17,304 bases of DNA, from the NCBI GenBank assembly GCA_041595375.1, contig JBFHKL010000058.1, forward strand, positions 1 to 17,304, given 5' to 3'. Origin of the DNA: Saccharicrinis sp041595375. Its GTDB lineage: Bacteria; Bacteroidota; Bacteroidia; Bacteroidales; Marinilabiliaceae. A model generated the notes under the pieces. The model had not been told where the DNA came from. It saw only the letters and a program-made list of their open reading frames with translations, and ran no database searches. A program made the translations under genes and the position numbers. Each line of letters starts with the position of its first letter. Position 1 is the stretch's first letter. This document shows, piece after piece, positions 1 through 7,070 of this stretch.

Positions 1-393
1 GGCATTGGCTAACCATTCTATATCAGCTAAAAGACGACTCTTTCCAGAGCCTGTGGGGCCCACAATACAGGTGATTTCTCCAGGGTGTAATTCTAGGTTA
101 CAAGCTTCTTTTTGTCCTGATTTATTGGTTCCTGCAAGTATAGTTAGAGATTCTATTTTTTCTGAAGTCCCGGCCATATCCATACCTGTGGCAAAATCGA
201 TAAATAATGCGGTTATTTCATCAGGAGTGGTACTGTTATTTTCCCAAAATGACGCAGGCAACCTAGTAGATAGCTCATTGAAAGATAAAGTTTCATTGGG
301 GTTGATATTGAATGAGTTGAAAAAATCGCCGAAAATAGGTTTTTCAGAGATGAGTTCGTTTAGTGGTTGATCTATGAGGCTTGTGTGTTTCAT
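1..393 (-). CDS. ABC-type ATPase with N-terminal extension, C-terminal part beyond window
   Basis: This reading frame starts at the ATG at 393-391 and stays open to the window edge, giving 131 residues of a longer protein. A Walker A motif GPTGSGKS lies at residues 112-119, preceded by PGEITCIV, the usual lead-in of ABC-type nucleotide-binding domains. The Walker B, signature and H-loop regions would be beyond position 1, so the class is not fully proved. About 100 residues precede the ATPase core, which is unusual for an importer ATPase. The first 60 residues (LNELISEKPIFGDFFNSFNI and following) resemble by eye the small helical DUF1858/ScdA_N type of module, and a similar module seems to begin the protein at 1137-2360. 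No permease is associated with it here; the FecCD permease already has its own ATPase at 2384-3160. The start lies 7 bases after the GTPase stop, so it is probably the next gene of the same operon. Its role is unknown; a soluble ATPase working with the GTPase is an inference. Confidence 0.75.
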   Translation of the reverse strand, partial: MKHTSLIDQPLNELISEKPIFGDFFNSFNINPNETLSFNELSTRLPASFWENNSTTPDEITALFIDFATGMDMAGTSEKIESLTILAGTNKSGQKEACNLELHPGEITCIVGPTGSGKSRLLADIEWLANA

Positions 394-400
394 AATAATT

Positions 401-1087
401 CTACAATTTAATTTTTCGGTTTAACCCCACTTGAAAATCTTCTCCTACCCTTGTTTCTCCAAGGCAGTATGAGCATAAGGCTGCTGGCATCGAAAACCGA
501 AGCTTTAAATTTTGAGTGCTTTCAAATGAGCTTGAAGACAATGCATAAGCAGCCAGTTTGTCGGCACCCTGTCCGGTGATTCCATTGATAAATAGCACCT
601 GACATCTGGGATTGACCTGTTGTATTTTGAATCGAAATACCTCCCGTTCGGCTTGAGATACTAAATCGCTTTTGGTTACCACAACGATATCAGCCATTTT
701 AACCATCGGACCGGTTTTAAGAGGGGTGTTGATGCCGCTCAAATTATCGAGAATACATACTGCCAGTACATCTTTTAAATGAGGTGCGCATCTGTTACAC
801 AGTCCCGCACTCTCGGTGATAAGCGTGTTGAAGTGGTTGTTTTTAGCCCATAGGAAACACTCCTCAATATTGGAAACGAAATAATGATCGGGACATAGAT
901 TTCCGGCTAAACCTGTTTTGGCTGTAATTCCATTTTTTTTGTATTGCTCCTCATCCAGAGAGCTAATGCAATCGAATTTAATAACCCCACAATTATCCTT
1001 TAATCCCGAAACACTCTCTATCATCTTAATGATGACGGAGGTTTTTCCGGACGATGGGGGGCCTGCAATTGTAATTAGTTTTACCAT
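401..1087 (-). CDS. HypB/UreG/CobW-like (G3E, SIMIBI class) GTPase with two CxxC pairs
   Basis: The 228-residue product has a Walker A/G1 motif GPPSSGKT at residues 9-16, a TKSD guanine-specificity motif at 138-141 and a G5-like segment (GITGQGAD) near 170. The stretch NTPLKTGPMVKMADIVVVTK resembles HypB and UreG, GTPases that deliver nickel to hydrogenase and urease. Two cysteine pairs stand out: C97-N-R-C100 after an ESAG motif, and C205-S-Y-C208 near the C-terminus, followed by LGETRVG. They could bind a metal or an iron-sulfur cluster. I chose the ATG at 1087 because it puts Walker A at the extreme N-terminus, as in the family. The ATG at 1147 would add 20 residues without family-like character and overlap the upstream gene. 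It sits between the cytosolic solute-binding-fold gene and the permease-less ATPase. The GTPase family is clear; the client metal or enzyme is not, and no hydrogenase or urease gene is present in the window. Confidence 0.82.
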   Translation of the reverse strand: MVKLITIAGPPSSGKTSVIIKMIESVSGLKDNCGVIKFDCISSLDEEQYKKNGITAKTGLAGNLCPDHYFVSNIEECFLWAKNNHFNTLITESAGLCNRCAPHLKDVLAVCILDNLSGINTPLKTGPMVKMADIVVVTKSDLVSQAEREVFRFKIQQVNPRCQVLFINGITGQGADKLAAYALSSSSFESTQNLKLRFSMPAALCSYCLGETRVGEDFQVGLNRKIKL

Positions 1088-1136
1088 TTTATTTTTGAAG
1101 GTTTTATGATGAAAAGAGCTGACTGTATGGCAAAAT

Positions 1137-2360
1137 CTACTGCTCATTGAGAATGACTGCTTGCTTTTTACTCCACACCTTCATAAACTCAGTTCTGATA
1201 TCCTCTTTTAATTGCCCTATATCATTTTGGTTTAGAAAGTCCCACCCTAACCATTTGGCAGGAGCAGGGAAGTCATTATTGGATACCTCAGGATGAATGG
1301 AAGGAAAATATCTGTTAACCATTAATTCTCCGGTCTCTTTGCCAATTAAAAAATCCAGTAAAGCCTTGTGTTTTTGCTCTTTTCCTTTTTTTACCAACAT
1401 AAAAACCGGACTCACGATAGCTCCGTCAGAGGGCCATACGACATGAGCATTTGGATTTTTTAACCGTTGGGCAAAAAAGTAGGGCATAATATAAATGCAG
1501 GCACCTTCTTTTTTATGATTGGATGCTAGCTTAACCATCTCGGCGGGGTGCATGCCACTTTTAATATTGTTAGCAAGTATTCTTACGGCATCAAAACCTT
1601 TGTCTTTAAAAAAAGGTAACATCACTGCGTTACAAAAAAAGTCATCTTCGCCCCGCATAATAATATCGTTTTCAAAGGCCGGGTTGAGTAGGTCTTCCCA
1701 TTTTTCTGGTTTTTTTCGGTCTCCTAAACGGGTTTGATCCACCACGATAATCAGCATATTAGCTGTGATCATGGTAAAATTACCTCTGGGGTCAGCATAA
1801 TGTGTTTTTTCCAGGTATTCATTAGGTTGATAAGGAGTATAGGTCTTAAAATAGCCTTTGTCAATAAATTTTTCGGTAAAAGGGCGATGAAAAAAATTAT
1901 TGACATCAGAGGCGATGATGATATCAGGTAACTCCTCTTCATTTTCAATGCTGTCAAGTATGGGATAATAGGAGAGTTCGTGGTTTACATTTCCTTCAAT
2001 CAGATAATTTAAATCCGGATATTCTTCGGTGTGATTTTGAATATAAGACTCGAAATATTCTTTATAGGGATTTCGTAAACCACAGGGTAACATTGCCGCA
2101 AAGTGGAGGCTGTGCTGTATTGTAGAGATGTCGCTTGTGTCCTTAACTTTTTGATGGTTCAGGTGCTGGTTGAGGCTTTCGATAAAAAGAGCTGCTTGTA
2201 TGTTCTTCGATTTTAAAAGAGAGTTAAGCTTGGTAAACTTGCCTATCTTTTTTAGGTTGTCGGTCTTAAAGTAACTTCCTAAGCCTTGTTTCTCAAATAG
2301 AGGGATAAGGTCAGCATCTGTCTCTGCTATCTGTAGTAAATTTTCGTTTCCTGTAATCAT
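1137..2360 (-). CDS. Solute-binding-fold protein without signal peptide (ferric/SBP_bac_6-like)
   Basis: This 407-residue protein has features of class II extracellular solute-binding proteins (iron/thiamine/polyamine type). These include an inter-lobe region reading MLIIVVDQTRLGDRKKPEKW and then DLLNPAF, a later segment with IYIMPYFFAQRL, and VVWPSDGAIVSPVFMLVKKG, where such proteins typically contact ligand. The N-terminus (MITGNENLLQIAETDADLIP) has no hydrophobic signal and no lipobox. An in-frame TAA lies six codons upstream of the ATG with no other ATG between, so a missed signal peptide is very unlikely. The first 60 or so residues look like a DUF1858/ScdA_N-type helical module fused to the binding fold. 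It starts 23 bases after the FecE-like ATPase stop and is followed by the GTPase. A binding-fold protein in the cytosol beside a metal-type GTPase and a permease-less ATPase suggests intracellular carriage of a metal or cofactor, but that is inference. Export by a non-Sec route cannot be excluded. Confidence 0.78.
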   Translation of the reverse strand: MITGNENLLQIAETDADLIPLFEKQGLGSYFKTDNLKKIGKFTKLNSLLKSKNIQAALFIESLNQHLNHQKVKDTSDISTIQHSLHFAAMLPCGLRNPYKEYFESYIQNHTEEYPDLNYLIEGNVNHELSYYPILDSIENEEELPDIIIASDVNNFFHRPFTEKFIDKGYFKTYTPYQPNEYLEKTHYADPRGNFTMITANMLIIVVDQTRLGDRKKPEKWEDLLNPAFENDIIMRGEDDFFCNAVMLPFFKDKGFDAVRILANNIKSGMHPAEMVKLASNHKKEGACIYIMPYFFAQRLKNPNAHVVWPSDGAIVSPVFMLVKKGKEQKHKALLDFLIGKETGELMVNRYFPSIHPEVSNNDFPAPAKWLGWDFLNQNDIGQLKEDIRTEFMKVWSKKQAVILNEQ

Positions 2361-2383
2361 ACTCTTGCTTTCAATGGGTTAGT

Positions 2384-3160
2384 TTAAATTGTTACACACA
2401 CTTTTCGTGTATTGCCTTTTATTGTTTTAGTTTCTATCAGTTCTATCTCTGCGTTGTAAATGTCTGATATGCTTTGTGTGTCAATTACTACATTGGGATT
2501 ACCAGAGGTGGCAATTTTACCTTCTTTAAGCATGATCACATGATCTGCATAATTCAGCGCCTGTTCTGGAGAGTGGGTGTTTATAATGACACCATAACCT
2601 TTTTCTTTGAGCATCTGCGTGATCTTCATTACCTTAATGTTGTTGCCCATATCCAAATTCGAAGTGGGCTCATCCATGGCAATAAATTTGGGTTGTTGTG
2701 CCATGGCACGCGCAATCAATACCATTTGTTTTTCTCCTCCACTGAGTTTTGAGAATGTTTTATGACTTAGATGTTTAATACCTAAAAGCGCTATGCACGA
2801 TGCAGCTATATGCTGTGATTCAATAGTAGGGTGGTGAAATAAGCCTTTAGTATGTGCGTTATTACCCATGAGAACTACATCGAAAACACTAAAAGGGAAA
2901 GGTGTTCCGTGTGCTTGTGGCACATAGCTTATTTCCTTTGCCAGCTCCTGATGGGAGTATTCAGTTATGTTTTTGTTTTTTACTGTGATGGTGCCGCTAA
3001 GCGGAGGAATAAGTCCCAAAATCGTTTTAAACAGTGTTGTTTTGCCAACCCCATTTTTACCCAGCAGGCAGGTTATTTCACCTTGCTTGATAAAACCTGT
3101 TACATTTGAAAGAATGCGTTTTTTGCCATAGCCGCACTCTAAATTATTTAACTGTATCAT
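2384..3160 (-). CDS. ABC importer ATPase, FecE/BtuD/HmuV family
   Basis: The 258-residue protein has every hallmark of an importer ATPase: Walker A GKNGVGKT at residues 34-41, the signature LSGGEKQ near 139, Walker B FIAMDEP near 160 and the H-loop histidine in NTHSPEQA. Length and motif spelling fit the subfamily that powers import of iron-siderophore, heme or cobamide. It would sit on the inner face of the cytoplasmic membrane and drive the FecCD-type permease, whose stop codon is 5 bases upstream. That spacing indicates one transcript and coupled translation. The C-terminal tail (IYNAEIELIETKTIKGNTRKVCVTI) is typical of the group. The family cannot tell which chelate is carried. Confidence 0.95.
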   Translation of the reverse strand: MIQLNNLECGYGKKRILSNVTGFIKQGEITCLLGKNGVGKTTLFKTILGLIPPLSGTITVKNKNITEYSHQELAKEISYVPQAHGTPFPFSVFDVVLMGNNAHTKGLFHHPTIESQHIAASCIALLGIKHLSHKTFSKLSGGEKQMVLIARAMAQQPKFIAMDEPTSNLDMGNNIKVMKITQMLKEKGYGVIINTHSPEQALNYADHVIMLKEGKIATSGNPNVVIDTQSISDIYNAEIELIETKTIKGNTRKVCVTI

Positions 3161-3165
3161 AGCCT

Positions 3166-4134
3166 TTAATTTTTACTTGTTTTCATTAAAATAAATATGA
3201 AAAATGGAGCACCAATTAATGAGGTGGTAATGCCTAAAGGAATTTCCATAGTTGATATGCTTCTTGAAAAATCATCGATAATCATTAAAAATGAACCACC
3301 AATAAGGAATGAAGCGGGTAATAATATCGAATTCTTGGGCCCCATCAGCATACGGGCAATGTGAGGTATCAATAATCCTATCCAACCAATGATGCCACTA
3401 ATGCTTACTGCGGATGCTGTCATTAGTGTGGCTATTGATATAACCAATAATCGCAGCTGTTCCACATTTACACCCATTGTTTTGGCTTCTTCATCGCCAA
3501 AAGATAAAATATCCAGTTTCCATCCTGAAAGACTGAGGATGAGTAATCCAGGAAGAGCAATGCACGCAATGTAGGTGAGGTCGCCCATTTCAATATCAGA
3601 TAATCCTCCCATAAGCCAATAGACAATCGAGGGAAGTGCATCGTAAGGGTCGGCTACATATTTTAATATCGATATAAGTGCTGTAAATACCGTAGCCACA
3701 ATCATTCCCGAAAGAATTAGAGTGAGACATTTATCGTGCTTTTTGCCTGTAGATAGGCTAATCATATATACCGCAATAACGGCTGTTATACCAAAAATGA
3801 ATGAAAATGCTTGTATCCAAAAGGCCCCTAATGCCAGTAATATGGCTAATGCAGCGCCAAAACCGGCTCCTGCGGACACCCCTAATATTGAGGGGGATAC
3901 CATAGGGTTGCGAAACATGCCCTGATAGGCCGCCCCTGTTAAGGATAAAGTGCCGCCAACCATAAAGGCTGCTAAAATTCGAGGTAAACGTATGTCGATA
4001 AAAATGGTTTTTAATTGAGCCATTGTTTCGTTGCCCGAAAATGAATACCTGCCTAGGGTTAATGAGATAAATGCTATGACTATGCTTATAAACAGAAGCA
4101 ATACAAATAATGCTATTTTGGGTCTTCCCTTCAT
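3166..4134 (-). CDS. ABC importer permease, FecCD/BtuC family
   Basis: The 322-residue protein is strongly hydrophobic, with about nine to ten membrane segments. It carries the FecCD/BtuC sequence LPRILAAFMVGG, then LSLTGAAYQGMFRNP and SILGVSAGAGFG. The C-terminal part has the GIIGWIGLLIPHIARMLMGP segment that forms the coupling region contacting the ATPase. Members import iron-siderophore complexes, heme or cobamides as homodimers with two ATPase subunits. It is the only permease in the window, so the PF01497 binding proteins encoded at 4376-5454, 5528-6610 and 11859-12857 probably all feed it. It is the first gene of group 3, with 241 bases of non-coding DNA upstream that hold an inverted repeat and a conserved upstream element. 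Confidence 0.95.
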   Translation of the reverse strand: MKGRPKIALFVLLLFISIVIAFISLTLGRYSFSGNETMAQLKTIFIDIRLPRILAAFMVGGTLSLTGAAYQGMFRNPMVSPSILGVSAGAGFGAALAILLALGAFWIQAFSFIFGITAVIAVYMISLSTGKKHDKCLTLILSGMIVATVFTALISILKYVADPYDALPSIVYWLMGGLSDIEMGDLTYIACIALPGLLILSLSGWKLDILSFGDEEAKTMGVNVEQLRLLVISIATLMTASAVSISGIIGWIGLLIPHIARMLMGPKNSILLPASFLIGGSFLMIIDDFSRSISTMEIPLGITTSLIGAPFFIFILMKTSKN

Positions 4135-4183
4135 GTAAATTGAATATATTATATTTTAAAATGCTCAATAGTGATGGCCATGT

Positions 4184-4216
4184 CGTTATCTTCTATACAG
4201 ATAACGTGCAAAACTA
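4184..4216 (-). promoter_or_regulatory. Perfect inverted repeat next to a candidate -7 box, upstream of the permease gene
   Basis: CGTTATCT at 4184-4191 and AGATAACG at 4199-4206 form a perfect 8-base-pair inverted repeat with a 7-base spacer, about 50 bases before the permease start at 4134. Directly upstream on the minus strand, 4216-4209 reads TAGTTTTG, which fits the Bacteroidota -7 consensus TAnnTTTG; I see no good -33 box. If that promoter is real, the repeat would cover the transcription start, as expected for a repressor operator. It could equally act as an RNA stem in the leader. An imperfect copy lies at 16429-16457, at the same distance from the lipoprotein gene. Confidence 0.5.
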
Positions 4217-4288
4217 CTTTATTTGCGTTTTGTATTTTTAAAATGACTGAAAATGAAGTCTATAGAATTGTTCTTGAGGCTTTGTGTA

Positions 4289-4314
4289 TATGTTAAAAAC
4301 TACATTTATGTAAC
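4289..4314. repeat. Conserved upstream element, copy A (TACA-N4-TGTA core)
   Basis: This 26-base element contains TACATTTATGTA at 4301-4312, an inverted repeat of TACA/TGTA half-sites four bases apart. It starts about 155 bases before the permease gene. It matches 16551-16577 except for one inserted base and two substitutions, and that copy lies a similar distance before the lipoprotein gene. Half-sites of this spelling resemble BlaI/CopY-type operators in general form, but the spacing differs and no such regulator is encoded here. I read it as a shared regulatory or promoter element; which protein binds it is unknown. Confidence 0.5.
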
Positions 4315-4375
4315 TTATTGATATGAATTTTTACATTATTGTGTTATTTTATGAATCCAGAAATGCTTGAAGAAA

Positions 4376-5454
4376 TTATATTTCTTTAAGCTGACCATTT
4401 AAAATGTAAGTAATGTCTTTATTGTTAAGACTTACATGGTAAAATTTTTGATAAAACTCTTTAGTGATTTCTTCCATATTAAATGAAAATAATTCCGGGT
4501 ATAATATATTTGATAACCATATTAAGCCGATGATTTGATTGGCACTTGGGGGCATGTCAATCCATGTGTATGGCGAGGAGGGTACTGTATATATATTATT
4601 ATGAATAACAGCAGAAATGCTTTGCCATTTCTTGTCGTTAAGCAGTTTTTCGTGAACTTTTATTGATGTTTTATTATCTACTCCACAGGTTAAAACGACA
4701 TCAGGATTCCACTCTATAATTTGTTCTAAAGATACATTCATATGTCCCATCTTTTTCGATGTTTGGGCAACATTTATTCCTCCGGCGTATTTAATTACCT
4801 GACTATGAATGCTTGCTTTTGGTGCAGTTGTTAATCCCTTGTCTCCGATAGCCAGATAGACCCTTTTTTTTCATTGTCAGGAATTAGACTGGTTTTGTGA
4901 ATAATACCAGGTATATATTTATTGTAAAAATCAATTAGTTCTTTTGCTTTTTCTTGCTCATTAAGCAGGTCTCCCAGCAAGCTATAAGAAAGGGGCAGTT
5001 CTGTGAATTCGGTACTTATTATGGCAATAGGAATATCCATTAGGCGTTGATCTTCCTGGGTGTTTTCAATCGTGTTGCGAGTAATGTTTCCTGCTGAAAT
5101 GATCAGATCAGGTTTGATGTTGATGATATTCTCAACGCTTCGAGTACCGTTTGTAATATACCAACAGCCTACAATGGGTAATTCACAATATTTTTTGGTG
5201 CAATATAATTTCTCATACGTTGTAGCTGCAAAGTTTCTGGCAGCCATTTTTTCGTTAGCGATTGTATAGAGTAACACAGAGCCTACCGGACCATTTGAAA
5301 TAACTTTATTTATTTGTTTAGAAACCATCAGTTCTCTTTTGGCCATATCGTGTACTAAATGGATGTTTTTGAGGTCGGGTTTGTTGTTTTTTAGTATGCA
5401 TCCCGATAACAATATGAGGTGTAAGGCGATGATAATATAGGTGTTCTTTTTCAT
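4376..5454 (-). pseudogene. PF01497-type periplasmic binding lipoprotein split by a -1 frameshift at an A8 run
   Basis: The first frame (5454 down to a stop at 4831) gives MKKNTYIIIALHLILLSGC, a lipoprotein signal with an LSGC lipobox, and the N-terminal lobe of a PF01497 binding protein (DMAKRELMV, IINIKPDLIISAG). It then degenerates to WLSETRD and stops. The C-terminal lobe is in another frame ending at 4376. The frames join at a run of eight A (4871-4864, coding strand). A -1 shift there, or one more A, gives NEKKRVYLAIGDKGLTTAPK and continues into MNVSLEQIIEWNPDVV and the family ending IDMPPSANQIIGLIWL. The joined product is 359 residues, nearly the 360 of its neighbour at 5528-6610, so both halves were one protein. 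Causes could be inactivation, slippage at the A run that allows some full-length product, phase variation or a base-calling error. The intact role would be delivering a metal chelate to the FecCD permease. Confidence 0.85.
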
Positions 5455-5527
5455 GAGTTACATATTTGGTAAATGTGCTATATAGGCATAGGATGATCTT
5501 TTGAGGTAGAATGGTGCATTTATTGGT

Positions 5528-6610
5528 TCAATTATTTGGAGCTTTGTTGTTTAGTAATGCTTGCACTTCTTCCGGGCTTAATGTTTTATGATAAAATAGT
5601 TTGTAGAAATAGTTTATTTCTTCATTGATATTGAGGTTTGTTGTACCGGGGTATATAGATGCGATTAACCATTTGATGCCTATCAGTCGGTTGATTGACG
5701 GTGGACGTCCAATCCAGTTAAAAGGTTGGTTTGGTACCTGAATGATTTGTCCATTTTGAACAGCTCGAAGTGTTTGCCACAATTTATTATTTTCAATGGA
5801 GGCAGCGTCGTCAGATGTAGAACGTTGATTGATAATGATGAAATCAGGATTCCATGAAATGATTTGTTCCATATTAATGCTTATGTCTTTGTATCCGAAG
5901 TGATCTTTTATTTTGGCCACATTGCTTAATCCTGTTTTTTTAAATATTTGCGAGTGTGTTGAGTTTCTGGGGATGGTTTGTAAGCCGTTTCTTCCTTCTG
6001 CAATGTAAAAGGATACAGGTTTTTTTATGGTGCGCTTTAAAGAGTCTGCCAGTGCTAATGTTTGCTTGCAATAAGAAGCTAGTTTTTTAGCGTAATTTGA
6101 GCGATGCAGCAATTGACCTAAAAAACAATAAGCCTGTGGAAGTTTTTCCAAATCTAAATTTACCATCACAACCGGAATGCCTATACGCGCGCCAAAATCT
6201 TCAAATTCTTTGATGTTCGCAGGGCTTGTATGCTGAAATAAGGGGCACAGTAAAATATCGGGATTGAGATTAATGACTTGCTCAATATTAACGCTTGATT
6301 TGCCATTAAATAGGTAGCCCAGGGCAGGTAAATGATAAAAATAGGACGTGACATATTGTTTTTCGTAAACAGTAGGTTCAGAATTTCTGCCGATAAGTAG
6401 ATTGGGAGCTAAGGAATACATCATTATGGTTGCAGTCCAGTCTGAACAAAATATTCTTGAGATATTTTTGGGTATTTTAACTTCCCGATTGGCCATGTCT
6501 GTTATTTTAATAAACTGTTGATCAGCATCAGAAGGATGATTTACACAACTTGATAAAGAGCTGACAAGAATGATAAGTCCTATAAGATGGCGTGTTTTCA
6601 TTTTCTTCAT
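5528..6610 (-). CDS. PF01497-type periplasmic binding lipoprotein of a FecCD-class importer
   Basis: The 360-residue product begins with a lipoprotein signal whose lipobox is LSSC (cysteine near residue 22), so it should be anchored in the periplasm. The mature part starts with IKITDMANREVKIPKNISRI, the typical opening of PF01497 proteins, followed by VINLNPDILLCPL at the end of the first lobe. The second lobe has FIIINQRST and ends with QPFNWIGRPPSINRLIGIKWL. This PPSxNxxxGxxWx signature is shared with the other two binding proteins of the locus. The family binds iron-siderophores, heme, cobamides and, in MolA, molybdate or tungstate, so the ligand stays open. It is 15 bases downstream of the 144-residue unknown gene and 73 bases upstream of the frameshifted paralogue, which suggests a local duplication. 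Confidence 0.92.
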   Translation of the reverse strand: MKKMKTRHLIGLIILVSSLSSCVNHPSDADQQFIKITDMANREVKIPKNISRIFCSDWTATIMMYSLAPNLLIGRNSEPTVYEKQYVTSYFYHLPALGYLFNGKSSVNIEQVINLNPDILLCPLFQHTSPANIKEFEDFGARIGIPVVMVNLDLEKLPQAYCFLGQLLHRSNYAKKLASYCKQTLALADSLKRTIKKPVSFYIAEGRNGLQTIPRNSTHSQIFKKTGLSNVAKIKDHFGYKDISINMEQIISWNPDFIIINQRSTSDDAASIENNKLWQTLRAVQNGQIIQVPNQPFNWIGRPPSINRLIGIKWLIASIYPGTTNLNINEEINYFYKLFYHKTLSPEEVQALLNNKAPNN

Positions 6611-6625
6611 TTTAAAACGAGTTAG

Positions 6626-7060
6626 TTATTGTACGGTAAACACAAGTCTGCCTTGATTTTGCTCTTTTAGAATACATTGAACTATGGAGCCCATTTTATA
6701 TAAACCAGAATCATTCACTTTAATAGTGTATTTTATCCAGTTGTTATCTCTTACCTCAATAAAGTGCATGACTGTATTGTCTATGCTTATGGTTCCTGTG
6801 CGGGAGATAATTAAAGAATATGTTTCGCCTATAATATACTTGGGATGAAGTAGTTCTGTGATTTCTTCTCCGGCACATCCTTTTCTGCGTATTCGACCCT
6901 GAAGAGTCATTCCTGGTTTGAGGTTAAAAGATTGGTACGCTCTTTTTTCAATTACCCTAAGCTCGTCTTTGCTGTTTTTAAAAATAAAATATTGCGTATT
7001 GTTTAATTCGCCCTCTTTTACTAGAAATAGCTCTTCAGTAGTCTCCTTCATTATTTTCAT
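6626..7060 (-). CDS. Unknown 144-residue soluble protein, possibly OB/S1-like
   Basis: I do not recognise the family. The protein has no signal peptide and no membrane segment and looks rich in beta strands. One half has LKPGMTLQGRIRRKGCAGEE with a single cysteine; the other has VNDSGLYKMGSIVQCILKEQ ending in GRLVFTV. This pattern of a strand, a GxxV turn and a final GRL strand resembles S1/OB-type folds, but the match is by eye only. I chose the ATG at 7060, 10 bases after the TonB receptor stop; the earlier ATG at 7096 would overlap that gene by 26 bases and add an implausible Cys/Trp-rich stretch. It lies between a TonB receptor and a binding lipoprotein, although its own product should be cytosolic. 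It could be a regulator or a small chelate-binding protein. The coding call is good; the function is unknown. Confidence 0.7.
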   Translation of the reverse strand: MKIMKETTEELFLVKEGELNNTQYFIFKNSKDELRVIEKRAYQSFNLKPGMTLQGRIRRKGCAGEEITELLHPKYIIGETYSLIISRTGTISIDNTVMHFIEVRDNNWIKYTIKVNDSGLYKMGSIVQCILKEQNQGRLVFTVQ

Positions 7061-7070
7061 TTTGTTGGTT

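Noticed and set aside
5..370. 121-residue open frame on the plus strand at the window start
   Set aside because: It lies opposite the ABC-type ATPase frame, which has a clear Walker A motif; the plus-strand product has no recognisable features.
1088..1147. Longer N-terminus for the GTPase from the ATG at 1147
   Set aside because: It adds 20 residues without family character, overlaps the upstream stop and moves Walker A away from the N-terminus.
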